64,000 nt of DNA, taken from Apis mellifera. Taxonomy: Eukaryota > Arthropoda > Insecta > Hymenoptera > Apidae. Location of the stretch: NCBI RefSeq assembly GCF_003254395.2, contig NC_037638.1, positions 2,299,001-2,363,000 of the forward strand. The letters run 5' to 3'. The notes under the pieces are model-generated. The model saw only the letters and a list, made by a program, of their open reading frames with translations, did not search any database and was not told the origin of the DNA. Below are positions 9,903-23,204 of the stretch, piece by piece; position 1 is the first letter of the stretch; each line of letters opens with the position of its first letter. The translations under genes were made by a program, and so were the position numbers.

Positions 9903-11339
9903 CTGTGGGAACAACGACCAAACGCCGTGTTCCTTGCAGTGGGAAATTTCGTCCAATTTTTTTAATCTCCAGTTTGTATTTATATTTTCGTAACCGAGAC
10001 GATTAAATCGTATCGTCAACTTGGAGCTCTCCAAGTCTTATTTTATTTTCGAAAATTATTATTGAAACGCAGGAAATTTTAAATCCTTCTTTCTGAAAAT
10101 ATTTCTCAACTTGCAGCGCTCTAAAAGAGCTTTTTAGGAGTCGTGTTAATAATAACGAAAATTCTTATTTAACTGGAAAGAAGGAAAGGAGGCGTTAAAT
10201 TCTCTTTTCTGAAAATCTAAAAAAAATCAAATAATATTCGAAGAAGCATCGAATCAATTTACATTTTTCTCTCTCGAATAACCTTATGCAAAGATACAAA
10301 GAAATCAATTTATTTAATCCTTTAATCAACGAGTATACACACTCTAAATTTCCCATCACATATATATATATATATATACATATGTGTTCGTCTTAACGTC
10401 TCCATTATTCCACTTCCTCCACTTAACAATCGAAGGAAACAATCGATCGAATCGGATCCTTATCGACCCCCCTCGAGATCGAGGGCTCGCCACACCGTGC
10501 TCGAGGAGTCGCACGCGACAGCCGACACGGCGAAGAAAAAACAATGAGCGTGGAAGAGAAAGGAGAAGTGGAGTTGACGGTGGCTCCCACGTATATAGAC
10601 GCGCGAAAGGCAAAAGCCAGACGACTCTGGCCGGGTTTCAGGAAGGACGGCGGTGATTGCAGATCCCCCGCCGACAGCCACGTCGAACTCTTTTCGACTC
10701 TCTTTTCGAAACTGCGGCACCTGCTTTCACCGCTCCGCCTCGCAACGAGAAACCTACCCTTTTGTGATCCTTCCGTTCCTCCGCACACGTATATATTTTA
10801 TATATATATATATATAAGTTTCTGCTCGAGAACGAGAAGTTTTCAGAATATTTGCGCGCTCGGGAACGGGTGTATACGTGTGTGCAGCGTGATGTGCAAC
10901 CAGAGTGTATACACGCATTGCGTCACAGGGCACGTCGATATTAAACCGGAGGGTACGAAAACAATAAGGTTCCTATTGCGCTTACATTGGTAAGCCTTTG
11001 TACGCGAGAACTCGCTGCTTGATTAATATCGCCGAATTAATATGGATGCGGGAGAGAGAGAGAGAGGAAGGGAGGGAGGGAGGGAGAGAGAGAGGGAGGA
11101 ACGATCCTCCTCTTCTGGTTACTATGGTATCTCGAATTTTTGCTCTTTCTTCCTTTTTTTTTTTTGTTAATGATTGGGAAATAAATATGGAGAGGATCGA
11201 TACGTATTAATCTTTTTCGATTTTCAAGGTACGGTTTGGTGTATTATCAGGTTAGGTTAAGATTGGTATTACGAAGATATTATTTTTGAAATTTCTTGTT
11301 GTGCGGTTTTTTGAGGGCAGTAAACGATACGTAGAGATT
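9903..11339. other. Unique spacer with a GC island and simple repeats
   Basis: AT-rich to about 10380, CpG-richer at about 10440-10990, (TA)n runs near 10363-10381 and 10797-10815, and a GA/GGGA run at about 11050-11100. Several overlapping open frames exist on both strands, but none resembles a known protein. Confidence 0.45.
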
Positions 11340-11669
11340 ACAATATGGTATAATATGGTAGAGAGAGAGAGAGAGAGAGAGAGATTCTTTTTTTGTTGAA
11401 GATATTTTATAGATTACATGTTTCTTATAAAAAAAAATTAGAATACTTGAAATTGAAATTTTTTATTAATTAAATTTATAAAGTTTATTTATACATTCGA
11501 AGATGTTGGATATAAATATGGTAGAGAGAGAGAGAGAGTTTCTTTTTAATATTATAAGGTTTATATTTGTTATGTTGAAGATATTTTATAAATTACATGT
11601 TTCTCATAAAAAGAATTAGAATATTTATTTGCTATAAATTATTATCGAAGATGTTGGATATAAAAATGG

Positions 11670-11702
<33 letters not shown>

Positions 11703-12770
11703 TTTTTAATATTATAAAGTTTATATTTGTTACGTTGAAGATATTTTATAAATTACATGTTTCTCATAAAAAGAATTAGAATATTTATTTGCTATAAATT
11801 TATCGAAAATGTTGGATATAAATATGATACAGAGAGAGAGAAAGAGTTTCTTTTTAATATTATAAAGTTTATAATTATATATATAATTATATATTTGTTA
11901 TGTTGAAGATATTTTATAGATTACACGTTTCTCATAAAAAGAATTAGAATATTTATTTGCTATAAATTTATCAAAGATGTTGGATATAAATATGATACAG
12001 AGAGAGAGAAAGAGAGTTTCTTTTTAATATTATAAAGTTTATAATTATATATATAATTATATATTTGTTATGTTGAAGATATTTTATAGATTACATGTTT
12101 CTTATAAAAAGAATTAGAATATTTATTTGCTATAAATTTATCGAAGATGTTGGATATAAATATGGTAGAGAGAGAGAGAGAAAGAGTTTCTTTTTAATAT
12201 TATAAGGTTTATATTTGTTATATTGAAAATATTTTATAAATTATATGTTTCTCATAAAAAGAATTAGAATATTTATTTGCTATAAATTATTATCGAAGAT
12301 GTTGGATATAAAAATGGTAGAGAGAGAGAGAGAGAGAGAGTTTCTTTTTTGATATTCGCACAATGAAGGAATTATATTATAAAGTTTATATTTGTTGAAG
12401 ATATTTTATAGATTACACGTTTCTTAAAAAGAATTAGAATATTTGAGATTGAAATTTTTTATTAATTAAATTTATAAAGTTTTTTATACATTCGAAGATG
12501 TTGGATATAAATATGATAAAGAGAGAGAGAAAGAGTTTCTTTTTAATATTATAAAGTTTATATTTGTTATGTTGAAGATATTTTATAGATTACATGTTTC
12601 TTATAAAAAGAATTAGAATATTTATTTGCTATAAATTTATCAAAGATATAAAAATTGGATATAAAAATGGTATGTGTTATTGAAGTATTATATTATTTGT
12701 ATGTGTTACGTTGAAGATATTTTAATAGATATTAGAATACTTGAGATTGAAATATAAATTCAATTATATA
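11340..12770. repeat. Tandem array with (GA)n core, unit about 145-185 bp
   Basis: About eight to nine copies of a unit built as: (GA)n, tttctttttaatattataa, tttatatttgtta, gttgaagatattttata, gattacatgtttct, then aagaattagaatatttattt and gaagatgttggatataaa. GA runs start near 11358, 11523, 11670, 11830, 11999, 12166, 12317 and 12519. GA length and internal deletions account for the varying period. Confidence 0.88.
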
Positions 12771-14640
12771 CAGATGTATATAATTATTCTTCGAGCATCG
12801 ATGGATAAATTTGAAATATTTTTATCTCTTAAAATTTATCCCGCGTTAATTTTTGCAATCGGTGTGGGTTCGAATTCCCGTATATAAATACGGAGTTAAT
12901 TCACTTTGTCACTCCGGATCCCTTCGATTTCGCAACGAAAAGTTTTTCCACCTTCATCCGAGTAAGTATACCGAAAGGAAACAAAGAGGGGGCGAATGAA
13001 TAAAACAGTTAACCGCCGCCGCCGCCGCATTTGCATTAGTAAAAGCGAATCGGGGATATTAGGTCGAGCGAAGTCATATGAAATTCTGCCCGCATCGAGA
13101 TCATAATTCAATCGTCTCTAGCGCGATGAGCATGCTCGTCCGATTGTGCAACATTACGCAATCGGCCGGTGATTGATCCACTCTGCGCGCGGCATATTGA
13201 CTTGTGTAATTGATAGCTTCGATGCTACTACGTCGGATATTACGCCGCCCTTCTTTCTCCATCCTCCCCTCCCTTCTCCCAACAAGCTTTACATCCCTTT
13301 TTTATCTTCATATCCAATCCAATTTTCAATTTTACGAATTTTAATTTTAATTTTAATCTTACGAGTTTCTTAAATAAACCTTTAAGATTGTTCAAGAAAA
13401 AAAAAAGAAAACAAAATCTAAATTATTATTCAAATTATTCGCGAATCTTTTATTTAAACGTCGAAAAAGAGAAATCACTCCTTCTTTCTCCCTTTGAAGG
13501 AAGAAGAAGAGGAAGAAAAGTTGCAAAGGGGTTGTTGACGACTCCCCCTAAAGCTGCGCCTCCTCCGACTCCGCCCACTCGCTCGAAACACGGAAGTCGC
13601 GGCACGGAGTGCCTTTTACACACCGGATTCTCCCTCTCTTTATACACACGTAACACGTACTTGACATTATTCATACGCGAGTCACGTTATATTCATCCCC
13701 CCGGCTCGGGTTCGCCACCCGTGTGAACGTTGCCTAAGAAGCTTCGGGCGGCAACGCTTTCCGAGTGTTTCGATCCGCTTTTCCTTCGAGCAATTGATAT
13801 GTTTGCTTCGTTTTCGCGAGTCACAGGTCTCCTTTTCTCTTTTATTCGAACGATTTATCGTAGCGATTGAAAGAAAGCTCAGATCGAATTAGAATTAGTA
13901 ATCAAAAATATAGAAAAAGTAATCAAATCGTGAATTATTTAATCGTTTATCAATTTAAATAATCCATTTATTCGACAATTCTATAGAATCAGATCAAACG
14001 TTCATTTCCAAATGAAATTTCAATGGAAGTCGAGCTTAAGAATCTTCGTTTTATAATAAATATATAATTTTCGTGGAGAAACGGGCATAACTTTTTAAGG
14101 GTTAGCGTGTATCGATCGGCATTACGAGGCGGATCGGTCGACCCTGGCCTCCTCCTCCTCCTCCTCTTCCCTCGTGGAAACGGCGTCCACGGAAAGAGGA
14201 AAGAGAGAGATCTTATCCCGTTCGCGGCCGAGAGACACTTTGTCACCCTCTTCCCTCGGCCGAACCCGTTTACGAAAAGAGTTCGAAAGAGGGACGGGGA
14301 CGGATGGATCTTTATCTTTATCTCGTCTCCTCGCTGGAAAGATCGCGGGGGAAATTGTTTTCGTAGTCGGATATTGGGAATTATAGTTTGTCATTGATTT
14401 TGCTAATTGATCGATACGAATTTTGAAATTAAGCGCGTTTCTTTTTTCGATTTGAGGATTAATAATTTTCTTTATCTATAAATCGTGCATTAAGTTTTAA
14501 ATAATTTCTTTTCTTAAATACGCGTATTCACAGAGGCAGAGATTTCGTTTCTTCTAATTTATACGTTAGAAATTCGCACGATATTTCAATCATCTTTTAT
14601 ACACAAGTTGCTATACAAATACAAGCTCGAAACTCAGAAG
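12771..14640. other. Unique spacer with three GC islands
   Basis: GC-richer segments lie at about 12900-13260, 13490-13760 and 14100-14350, separated by AT-rich DNA. There is a (CCG) run at about 13014-13027 and (CCT)n at about 14150-14166. A TATAAATA occurs near 12885-12892 without a recognisable initiator or coding exon after it. Confidence 0.45.
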
Positions 14641-16440
14641 GAAAAAAACAATAAACGAAATAAAAGAATATAAGAGAGAGAAGAAAAACTATTATATTAT
14701 ACATATATATATATATATATAATAATTCTACTATATAATAAGAATTAAACCTAAGTCAGGGACAAAAGAGAACAAAAGTACGCGTTAAAACCATCTTCTT
14801 CTTATCTCTTTTTCTTTTCTTAACTGTTCAACAATAACAAACGAAATAAAAGAGAGATAGAGAGAAGAAAAACTATTACTCTATATATAATAATAATTCG
14901 AAGAATTAAGCCTAAGGAATGAAAGAAAACGAAATGTTAAAACATACCACCCTCTTTTTATCTCTTTTTCTTTTCTTAACTTGTTCAACAATAATAAACA
15001 AAATAAAAGAGAGACAGAGAAAAGAAAAATTACTACACTATATATAATAATAATTTGAAGAATTAAATCTAAGTCAGGGACAAAGGAGAACGAAAGTTAT
15101 CTCCTCTTCTTATCTCTTTTTCTTTTCTTAACTGTTCAACAATAATAAAAGAGAGAAGAAAAACCACTATATATATAATAATTCTACTATATAATAAGAA
15201 TTAAGCCTAAGTCAGGGACGAAGGAAAAAAAAAGTCACGCGTACCACCCTCTTCTTATCTCTTTTTCTCTTCTTAACTGTTCAACAATAATAAACAAAAT
15301 AAAAGAGAGATAGAGAAAAGAAAAATTACTACACTATATATAACAACAATAATTCGAAGAATTAAGTCTAAGGAACGAAAGAGAACGAAACGTTAAAACG
15401 TACCACCCTCTTCTTATCTCTTTTTCGTTTTTTAATTGTTCAACAATAATAAACGAAATAAAAGAGAGATAGAGAGAAGAAAAACTATTACACTATATAT
15501 AACAATAATTCGAAGAATTAAGCCTAAGGAATGAAAGAGAACGAAACATTAAAACATACCTCTTTTTATCTCTTTTTCTTTTCTTAACTTGTTTAACAAT
15601 AATAAGCGAAATAAAAGAGAGATAGAGAGAAGAAAAACTATTACACTATATATAATAATAATTCGAAGAATTAAATCTAAGTCAGGGACGAAGGAGAACG
15701 AAAGTTATCTCCTCTTCTTATCTCTTTTTCTTTTTTTAACTGTTCAACAATAATAAAAGAGAGAAGAAAAATCATTATTTATATAATAATTCTACTATAT
15801 AATAAGAAGCCTAAGTCAGGAACGAAGGAAAACGAAAGTCACGCCAATACCACAATACCACCCTCTTTTTATCTCTGAGAAGAAGACAGAGAGAAGAAAA
15901 ACTATTACACTATATATAATAATAATTCGAAGAATTAAACCTAAGTCAGGGACAAAAGAGAACGTTAAAACATATCACCTTTTTCTTACCTCTTTTTCTT
16001 TTCTTAACTGTTCAACAATAATAAAAGAGAGACAGAGAGAAGAAAAACCACTATATACATAATAACAATTCTACTATATAATAAGAATTAATTCTCTTCT
16101 TCAGGGACGAAGGAGAACGAAAGTCACCCGTTAAAACCGTGCCACCCTCTTCTTATCTCTTTTTCTTTTCTTAACTTGTTTAACAATAATAAACGAAATA
16201 AAAGAGAGACAGAGAGAAGAAAAACTATTACACTATATATAATAATAATTCGAAGAATTAAACCTAAGTCAGGGACAAAAGAGAACGAAACGTTAAAACA
16301 TACCACTCTCTTCTTACCTCTTTTTCTTTTCTTAACAGTTCAACAATAATAAAAACCACTATATAACAATTCTACTATATAATAAGAATTAATTCTCTTC
16401 TTCAGGGACGAAGGAGAACGAAAGTCACCCGTTAAAACCG
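14641..16440. repeat. Tandem array with pyrimidine tracts, unit about 150-175 bp
   Basis: About ten to eleven copies. Each unit contains gagagagaagaaaaactatt, (ta)n, aattcgaagaattaa, then aagtcagggac, gaaggagaacgaaa, a long pyrimidine tract (tcttcttatctctttttctt) and aactgttcaacaataataaa. The last two composite units (from about 16060 and 16360) are nearly identical over 90 bases and share ttctcttcttcag followed by ggacgaagg. Confidence 0.88.
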
Positions 16441-18420
16441 TGCCACCCTCTTCTTACCCTCCTCCATCCTTGCGCTACACACAACACAGGATAGAGAAGA
16501 TGCACCCCCCCCCCCCCCGTTTTCGTCAAAAACGAACGACTCGCCAAAATCCGAGCCACAAATCCCAACCCACCCACACGCGCATCCCATCATCCATCCG
16601 ATGCATCCATCGGATCACGTATTTGCATCGGCCGCGGAATTTCATCTCCGAATTCCGAATACCCCCTCTGCCTCCCTTCCCCTCCTCCCTCTCTCCCTCC
16701 CCTCCTCTCCCCTCCGCGAATTTTCCAACACGCGAGATCCGAAACGAGAAGAATTTTTCCCTACCATCGCCATCGATTTCTGCGGATAGCGGTCGGGAAT
16801 TCGTAATAGCGCGCGGCGTGGAACCGCGGCCGGAATGATTCGCGCGTGCACGCACGAGGCGAGGGAAGGAGAGGGATTGGAAAACCGAAACGCGGAGAAA
16901 GACGAGGGTGTTCGTTTATTTCTCTCGCGCGAATGCTGCGCGCGTGTATATGTATATGGGCTAACTTTTCTCTCTGCGGAAGACCGCAGAGCTTCCACGC
17001 GCATGGCTCACCGCAAAAGCTCGACGATGCGTTTTGCACGAACCGCCATGCGAGTCGCTCGCGCGCGCGCGCCCATATCGATGATACTCCCTCCCCCCCG
17101 TTCGTGCGTTTGTGCGTGCCCCTCTTTTTCTTCCTTCAACCGGTTACCTCGCTTAATTCGCGAAAATCGAGAATTCACTTCTGTCCTCCTCGAAGCGATC
17201 GACTTTGTCGATCGAATTTCGGCTCGGGGGAATTCGAGAGAGAGAGGAAAAGTTGTAAAAGTAATTCTTGTTAATTCCACTTGTTTGGAAAGGGATTTTT
17301 AATGAAGTTCAAGTTGATTTTTTAAGAACAGGGGAATATCTGAGAATTTTTCTGAGAACTCTTCTGAGAACTAGAAAGGGATAGTTAATATCGTTTTTCA
17401 CTCTTCGTTTCTTTTTCTTAATAATATTAATGATATACTAGAAAGGGAGTACTATACTATGTATACTATACTATACTATATGATATACTAATTAATATCG
17501 TTCCTTACGATTACAAAGTGCTCGATAATTAAATCTTTCGAATAAAATTATCCTTTTCAAGGGATAAACTAATAATCCGTCAAATCCCCAAAGCTGCTTA
17601 TACTCACGCAAAACCTAATCGACTTAATTCGCGTACAAGCGAGAATTTTATTCTTTCAAAAACTCGTTTCAAATCTTTCCAATAATCCGAGAGTTCGACG
17701 AGGAGGGAAACTCTCGTGGAATTTTCGAAAACGGTGGTAATTTTGGAGGAAGACGGAGGCGGGAGGAAGGTAGGAGGGGAAGGTATTTACAAGGTGTTCC
17801 CTCCCCTTGCTCCAGCCTTGCTCGGCCGGAGAGGAGGAGAGAAACTCTATGCATTGGATTCGCAGGTCAGTGGGTTGTCGCGTCGAGTCATTCAAACCGG
17901 TGTCACCGCCGCTCGATTTATCGTGTTCGTCAATCTCGGGAGAGTGACCTCCCGCCGCGGCTCCGGTTACCCATCCACCACGACCACGTATACGTGCCAC
18001 GACGTGTACCGCCGCCGCCGCCACCACCCATCCACCACCGCCCCCGTGTCTTCTTATCCGCCTCCTTTGTCTTCCGCTCTTTCATTCCGCCGATCGATAT
18101 CTGCGCCGCCGAGCGGATAGATAAAAAAAAAAAAAAGGCCACGGGCCCGTGATCGCGACAACCAACTCTCCTCGAGTGCCCCTCTTGCACGCTGCTCCCC
18201 CAACGCCCCCAACACGGTGTGGTAACCGTGTGCAACGACACCGCGAAGGAGGAAAGAGGAAGAGGAAGAGGAGAGGAGTCTCTTGGAAATGGATCCAAGT
18301 TTTTTCCTTCTCTCGTGGGGATATATTTATTTTTCTTGTTCTTCTTCTTTTCGAGATTCGTCTCGAAATTTTTGGAAATTTTCGATAGTAGATTCGATGG
18401 TGAATAGATCGTGGTAAATT
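16441..18420. other. Long GC-rich island pair, no gene recognised
   Basis: CpG-rich DNA at about 16480-17280 and 17700-18300, with a C run near 16506-16519, (GC)n at about 17061-17071 and (CCG)n near 18010-18022. An imperfect (ACTAT) run lies at about 17450-17490. Many overlapping frames are open in several phases at once, as expected of stop-poor GC-rich DNA. None shows recognisable protein motifs. Confidence 0.45.
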
Positions 18421-18486
18421 ATCTATCTTTGTATTTGTAAAATTAAAATGTAGAGAGGAGGAAAGTTTTTGATAGAGTTGAGATAA

Positions 18487-18523
<37 letters not shown>

Positions 18524-19440
18524 GTGTGAAAAAAGTGATAGAAGGTTAAATTCGTTGTGGTTGTAAAAAAGGGAAATATATTATCTACGCATGTGTAAAA
18601 AAGATACGAGGTTAAATGGATTTCTCTTGTATTTGTGAAAAGCGGGAGAGAAATTTTTGGAAATTTTTGGAAATTTTCGATCGATAGATAGTGATCTCTC
18701 CTTGTATTTGTAAAAAAGGAGAGGAAAATTTTCGATAGAATCAAAGTAATATTCATATATATATTTACGTGTGAAAAAAGTGATAGGAGGTTAAATTGGA
18801 TTCGTTGTGATTGTTGTGTTTGTAAAAAAGATGATACGAGGATAATTTGAAGTCTTTGTATTTGTAAAAAGGGAGAGGGAAATTTTTGGAAATTTTCGAT
18901 AGAGTCTAGGTAATATTCATATATATATATCACGTGTGAAAAAAAATGATAGGAGGTTAAATTGGACTCCTTTTATATTTGTATTTGTAAAAAGGGAGAG
19001 GAGAAGGGAAATTTTTGGAAATTTTCGATCGATAAAGTCGATACTGGCAAATTATCTATCTTTCTATTTGTAAAAAAGGAGAGAAGGAAAATTTTCGATA
19101 GATTCGAAAATTTAATATTCATAAGAGGTTAAATTGGACTCGTGGTTGTAAAAAAAGAAAATAATCTACGTATGTATAAAAAAGATACGATATTAAATTG
19201 GACTCTTTGTATTTGTGAAAAGATAGAGTCGAATGATGGATAGATCGTGGTAAATTATCCTTGCATTTGTAAAAAGGGAGAAGAAAAAGAAAATTTTTGG
19301 AAATTTTCGATCGATAGATTCGAATAATGGATAGATCGTGCTAAAAAAATCTATCTTTCCATTTATAAAAAAAGGAGAAAAGAAGAGAAATATATTATCT
19401 ACGTACGTATAAAAAAGATATAATACCAAATTGGTAAATT
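18421..19440. repeat. Irregular tandem array
   Basis: Repeated words gtatttgtaaaaagggagag, gaaatttttggaaattttcg, atagatcgtggtaaattatc, cacgtgtgaaaaa and gataggaggttaaattgga recur in mostly constant order with a period of roughly 100-190 bp. A pure (TA)n run lies at about 18491-18520. Unit borders vary, which suggests an older, rearranged array. Confidence 0.8.
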
Positions 19441-21484
19441 GTTCGGATTAAATCGGAAGAGAAACTCCCTTTAACGAAACTTTTATGATAACATATATCT
19501 CTGAACTTTGCTCCTGCCGACAACTTTCTCGATAATTTCCACAGATTCCACGATTTCCACCGATCACTATAATAATTTAATTGAGATTATTCACAAAATT
19601 TTGTCCAGAGAGAGAATCGGCCATCTCGAAAACTCGAGGGACAGAAAATCTCTGATCCAATCGAATTTCAGCGTTTCGAAAACGCTTTCGACAACTTTCG
19701 ATCCGCTGTTGCTTCGAATAATGATCGAACGAGCGACGACGAGTTTCGAGTGGGATCACTCGCCGAGTGGTTCTTAAGCGACGATCGTCGAGGGGGCGCG
19801 AGGTGAAAATGAGGAATCGGATGGAACCATAATGCGCGATACCTCTGCTGTTTTCCTCCGAATAATGCTCGAGGGGCCGTGCTCGAGCGCGAAATACCCG
19901 ACGAAAATAAGAGGAAATTAGAAAAAGAGAGGGAAAAATATACATCCGCTGAAAATTGAGAGAGGATAAGATCGACCTCTCTCGTTATTCCCTTCCCAAA
20001 CTATTCCTCTTTCCTCCCCTCCAAATTCCTCCTGCTTCGACGACACTCGATTCGAAACTTTTCTCTTTTCGTTTACGAATAATAATAATAATAATAATAA
20101 TTAAAAGAAGAAACAAAGCAAGACCGAAAAAAAGAGAATTTCTCTGTTTAAAACCCTCGAAAGAAAGAAAGAAAAGATTCACCGGAGAAGAAGGAGAGAA
20201 AAAAAAAAATAGTAGAGGTAAACATTAGGATCGTACGTTACAAAAGTCATATCGTATCGGGGAACCATTAATACACCGCGGAGGATAGTGGCGCGAGACA
20301 AGAGCTACGACGACGACGACGACGAGAGGACTACGAGGACCGCGTCACAACGGCCGTGGAAAAAGAGGAGAGAGAGAGAGAGAAAGGGTTGCATTGTCCT
20401 GCTCCACGATAAAAGGTTTCGCATCGTTGCAACCAACGTGCCTACCAACTCTGCTCCGCTCTCTCCACGCTCGGGACGAGGCGAGGAGGAGGAGGAGGAG
20501 GAGGAGGTTCCAGAAGGCGAGGTGGATCGGTGGATTTCGAGGGAGAGAGAGAGAGAAGGGAGGAGAGATGCGTATCGAGAGGAAAGGAAGAAAGGAAGAA
20601 GGAAGGGGGGGGGGAGAGAGAGAGATCGGGTGCAAGAGATAAAGGAGGTCGACGATAATGCCGCGGTGGTACGCCCCCTGGCGCAGGGGGCGCAGGGCGG
20701 CCATTATATCGTTTTACTTTTCCGTGCATACGCGGCTATCTCGGCCTGAGATCGACCTGAGTGCACGCGCACACACACACGAGAGAACGAAGAAAGAAAT
20801 CGCAGGGGATCCGCGGACGAGAGAGTGGTAGTGTTATTTGTTTTTTGAAACACGTGTGAACGCGAACCAAAGCTCGTTTACACTTTTGCTACGAGCGTTA
20901 TGGAAAAGGGCATGCTTTCACCTTTTCCCGATTCTTCATTGGTTTGCTTCACTTTTGGTAATTAACTCTTTGAAGGAGAAGAGAGAGAGAGAGAGAGAGG
21001 AAAAAGGTTTGTATCGCGTGGTTGCGAACGAGGCTCGCGACGATGACCCAGATGCACAAGTTTCTCTTGGGCGGAGGCACGTAAGGCTTAATAATAAATG
21101 TCCACGTTTTTGTTTAATTTTTGTATTGTTATGGTTAGGTTAGTTATATGGGGAAAGTAATTAATAGTTGAAGTATTGGCTCGATAATTTATCCTTCAAA
21201 AATGTAATAATGATAATTGCAAACAAGTGTAGCGTCGAATCTACATCTATTTCATTATATCAATTGTATGTATAGCTACGAGTAAATGTTATTTCAAGCA
21301 TTTTGATAAGTAATTTTATTATTAAGAAATTTTTAACTAGTTATTTTTTCAATTATTTTTGCACATCGAAACGAATCTGATAATTTCCAATATTATTTTC
21401 AGATACCCATTCGAAAAGATTCTTCCAGTGATGAGAAAAATTTTAATAATCGAAAGTAATACGAATAAACTTGCTTCCACTATA
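19441..21484. other. Unique spacer with a CpG-rich island
   Basis: AT-rich with (AAT)n at about 20078-20100. A GC-rich island at about 20280-20800 contains (GAC)n, (GA)n, (GAG)n and G runs and a palindromic GC element at 20672-20692. Long frames on both strands are the Glu/Arg-rich readings of these repeats. I see no gene. Confidence 0.45.
20672..20692. promoter_or_regulatory. Palindromic CTCF-like element
   Basis: CGCCCCCTG (20672-20680) and CAGGGGGCG (20684-20692) are perfect inverted copies around a 3-base spacer GCG. Each arm carries the CAGGGGGCG core shared by CTCF binding sites (established for vertebrate CTCF; the fly motif is close, AGGTGGCGC). Actual binding in this species is inference. 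A simple hairpin is the alternative. Confidence 0.45.
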
Positions 21485-22335
21485 TATTTATTATTCAAAA
21501 CGTGATGAAAAGCATGCATCAACTTTAATTTAAACTTTATTCTTAATTATTTATAACCAATTTTTCAATTCCATGATTTTTCATTATCAATTACTTTTTC
21601 AATTCCATGGGATGGTTTATTCAAAACGTGAAAAGCGTGCATCAACTGTAATATAATATAAAACTTTATTCTTAATTATTTATAACCAATTTTTCAATTC
21701 CATGATTTTTAATTACCAATTACTTTTTCAATTCCATGGGATGGTTTATTCAAAACGTAATGAAAAGCGTGCATCAATTGTAATATAATATAAAATTTTA
21801 TTCTTAACTATTTATAACCAATTTTTCAATTCCATGATTTTTAATTAGTTTTTCAATTCCATGGGATGGTTTATTCAAAACGTGAAAAACGTGCATCAAT
21901 TGTAATATATATAATATAAAACTTTATTCTTAACTATTTATAACCAATTTTTCAATTCCATGATTTTTAATTAGTTTTTCAATTCCATGGGATGGTTTAT
22001 TCAAAACGTGAAAAGCGTGCATCAACTGTAATATATATAATATAAAACTTTATTCTTAACTATTTATAACCAATTTTTCAATTCCATGATTTTTAATTAG
22101 TTTTTCAATTCCATGGGATGGTTTATTCAAAACGTGAAAAGCGTGCATCAACTGTAATATATATAATATAAAACTTTATTCTTAACTATTTATAACCAAT
22201 TTTTCAATTCCATGATTTTTAATTAGTTTTTCAATTCCATGGGATGGTTTATTCAAAACGTGAAAAGCGTGCATCAACTGTAATATATATAATATAAAAT
22301 TTTATTCTTAACTATTTTTCAATTCCATGGGATTC
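21485..22335. repeat. 126-bp satellite array, about six copies
   Basis: ccatgggatggtttattcaa recurs at 21605, 21734, 21859, 21985, 22111 and 22237, so spacing is 129, 125, 126, 126 and 126 bp. Later copies are almost identical (gtgcatcaactgtaatatat, then actatttataaccaattttt). Early copies are more diverged, as is a partial first copy at about 21490. Confidence 0.93.
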
Positions 22336-23204
22336 CTTTATTATCCTCTGGAAAGAAAAAGAGTATCGATCCTCCCCTTCGTAGATTTCGATCGAAATAA
22401 TCGCCAATAATTATGTAAACTCTGATCGATCGCTCTTTGCATACGAAATTATCACGAAAGATAAAACTGTTACACCAAGATAATCCTCCAATGTGTTAAC
22501 CAAAGAAAATAGATTAGAGGAGCTTCAAATCGGGGGCGCTTGGAAAAAATATATACACACGCATATATACGTATATTGAAATTCTAGGATGGCATTCAGG
22601 ATCCGTTCCTCATTCTTTCTTTTTCCTTTTTTTTTTCCCCCGCAGCAGCGTAGGACCCGAGAGGTGAAAAAACAATGGGCATACGACCCGAACCCTCCCC
22701 CCTCGTTTCGATCGAGCACGGAGAGTCTCTTTGCGCCCTTGTCTCCTTTCTTTCTTTCTTGCCCTCTCTTGTTCGCCGTCTCTTGCCCTCCCCCCTTCCC
22801 TCTCTCTCTCTTCGCTAGTTTTATTCCGGCTTCCTCTCTCGCCCACCACCCTTCCCTCATAGAATTCTTGTGCACGCCGGTGGCGCGCGTCTCGTCTCGC
22901 CTCGCCTCGCCTCGCCTCCCGCGCCTCGTGTCTCGTGTCTCGTGCAACGGCACAATGCAACTCGGGGATGCATTGTGGCTCGGCCTCGGCAGACGCCAAG
23001 CCGATACCGACCACCACCGACGGATCTATCCACGAGACGTTTCATTCCCTCTTCCTGCTCAAATTCTTTCCAATATATATTTTCGATATATATTAGTGAA
23101 AATAGTAGTTTTGATGGTCATTTGGTGTAATATTGTAATATGTATCGTCGACGATAGAAGAATTATTTTAAACCGATACCTTTGGATAATAATAAATATT
23201 ACAG
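22336..23204. other. Spacer with a GC island and a CTCGC minisatellite
   Basis: GC-rich at about 22590-23050. A short array of (CTCGC/CTCGTGT) units lies at about 22890-22943. Frames on both strands are driven by the low-complexity pyrimidine sequence. No gene was recognised. Confidence 0.45.

Noticed and set aside
12860..12890. tRNA-like B-box gtgggttcgaattcccgt
   Set aside because: The T-arm stem does not pair properly and no acceptor stem, D-arm or anticodon arm is visible around it.
16440..17302. Many overlapping long frames on both strands
   Set aside because: GC-rich, stop-poor DNA is open in several phases at once; compositions are Arg/Ser/Pro-biased and no motif is recognised.
20288..20749. 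153-codon + strand frame with Glu/Arg runs
   Set aside because: Driven by GA, GAG and GAC microsatellites; no domain.
21485..22335. CRISPR-like regular repeats
   Set aside because: The whole 126-bp unit is repeated with no variable spacers, in a eukaryotic intergenic region.
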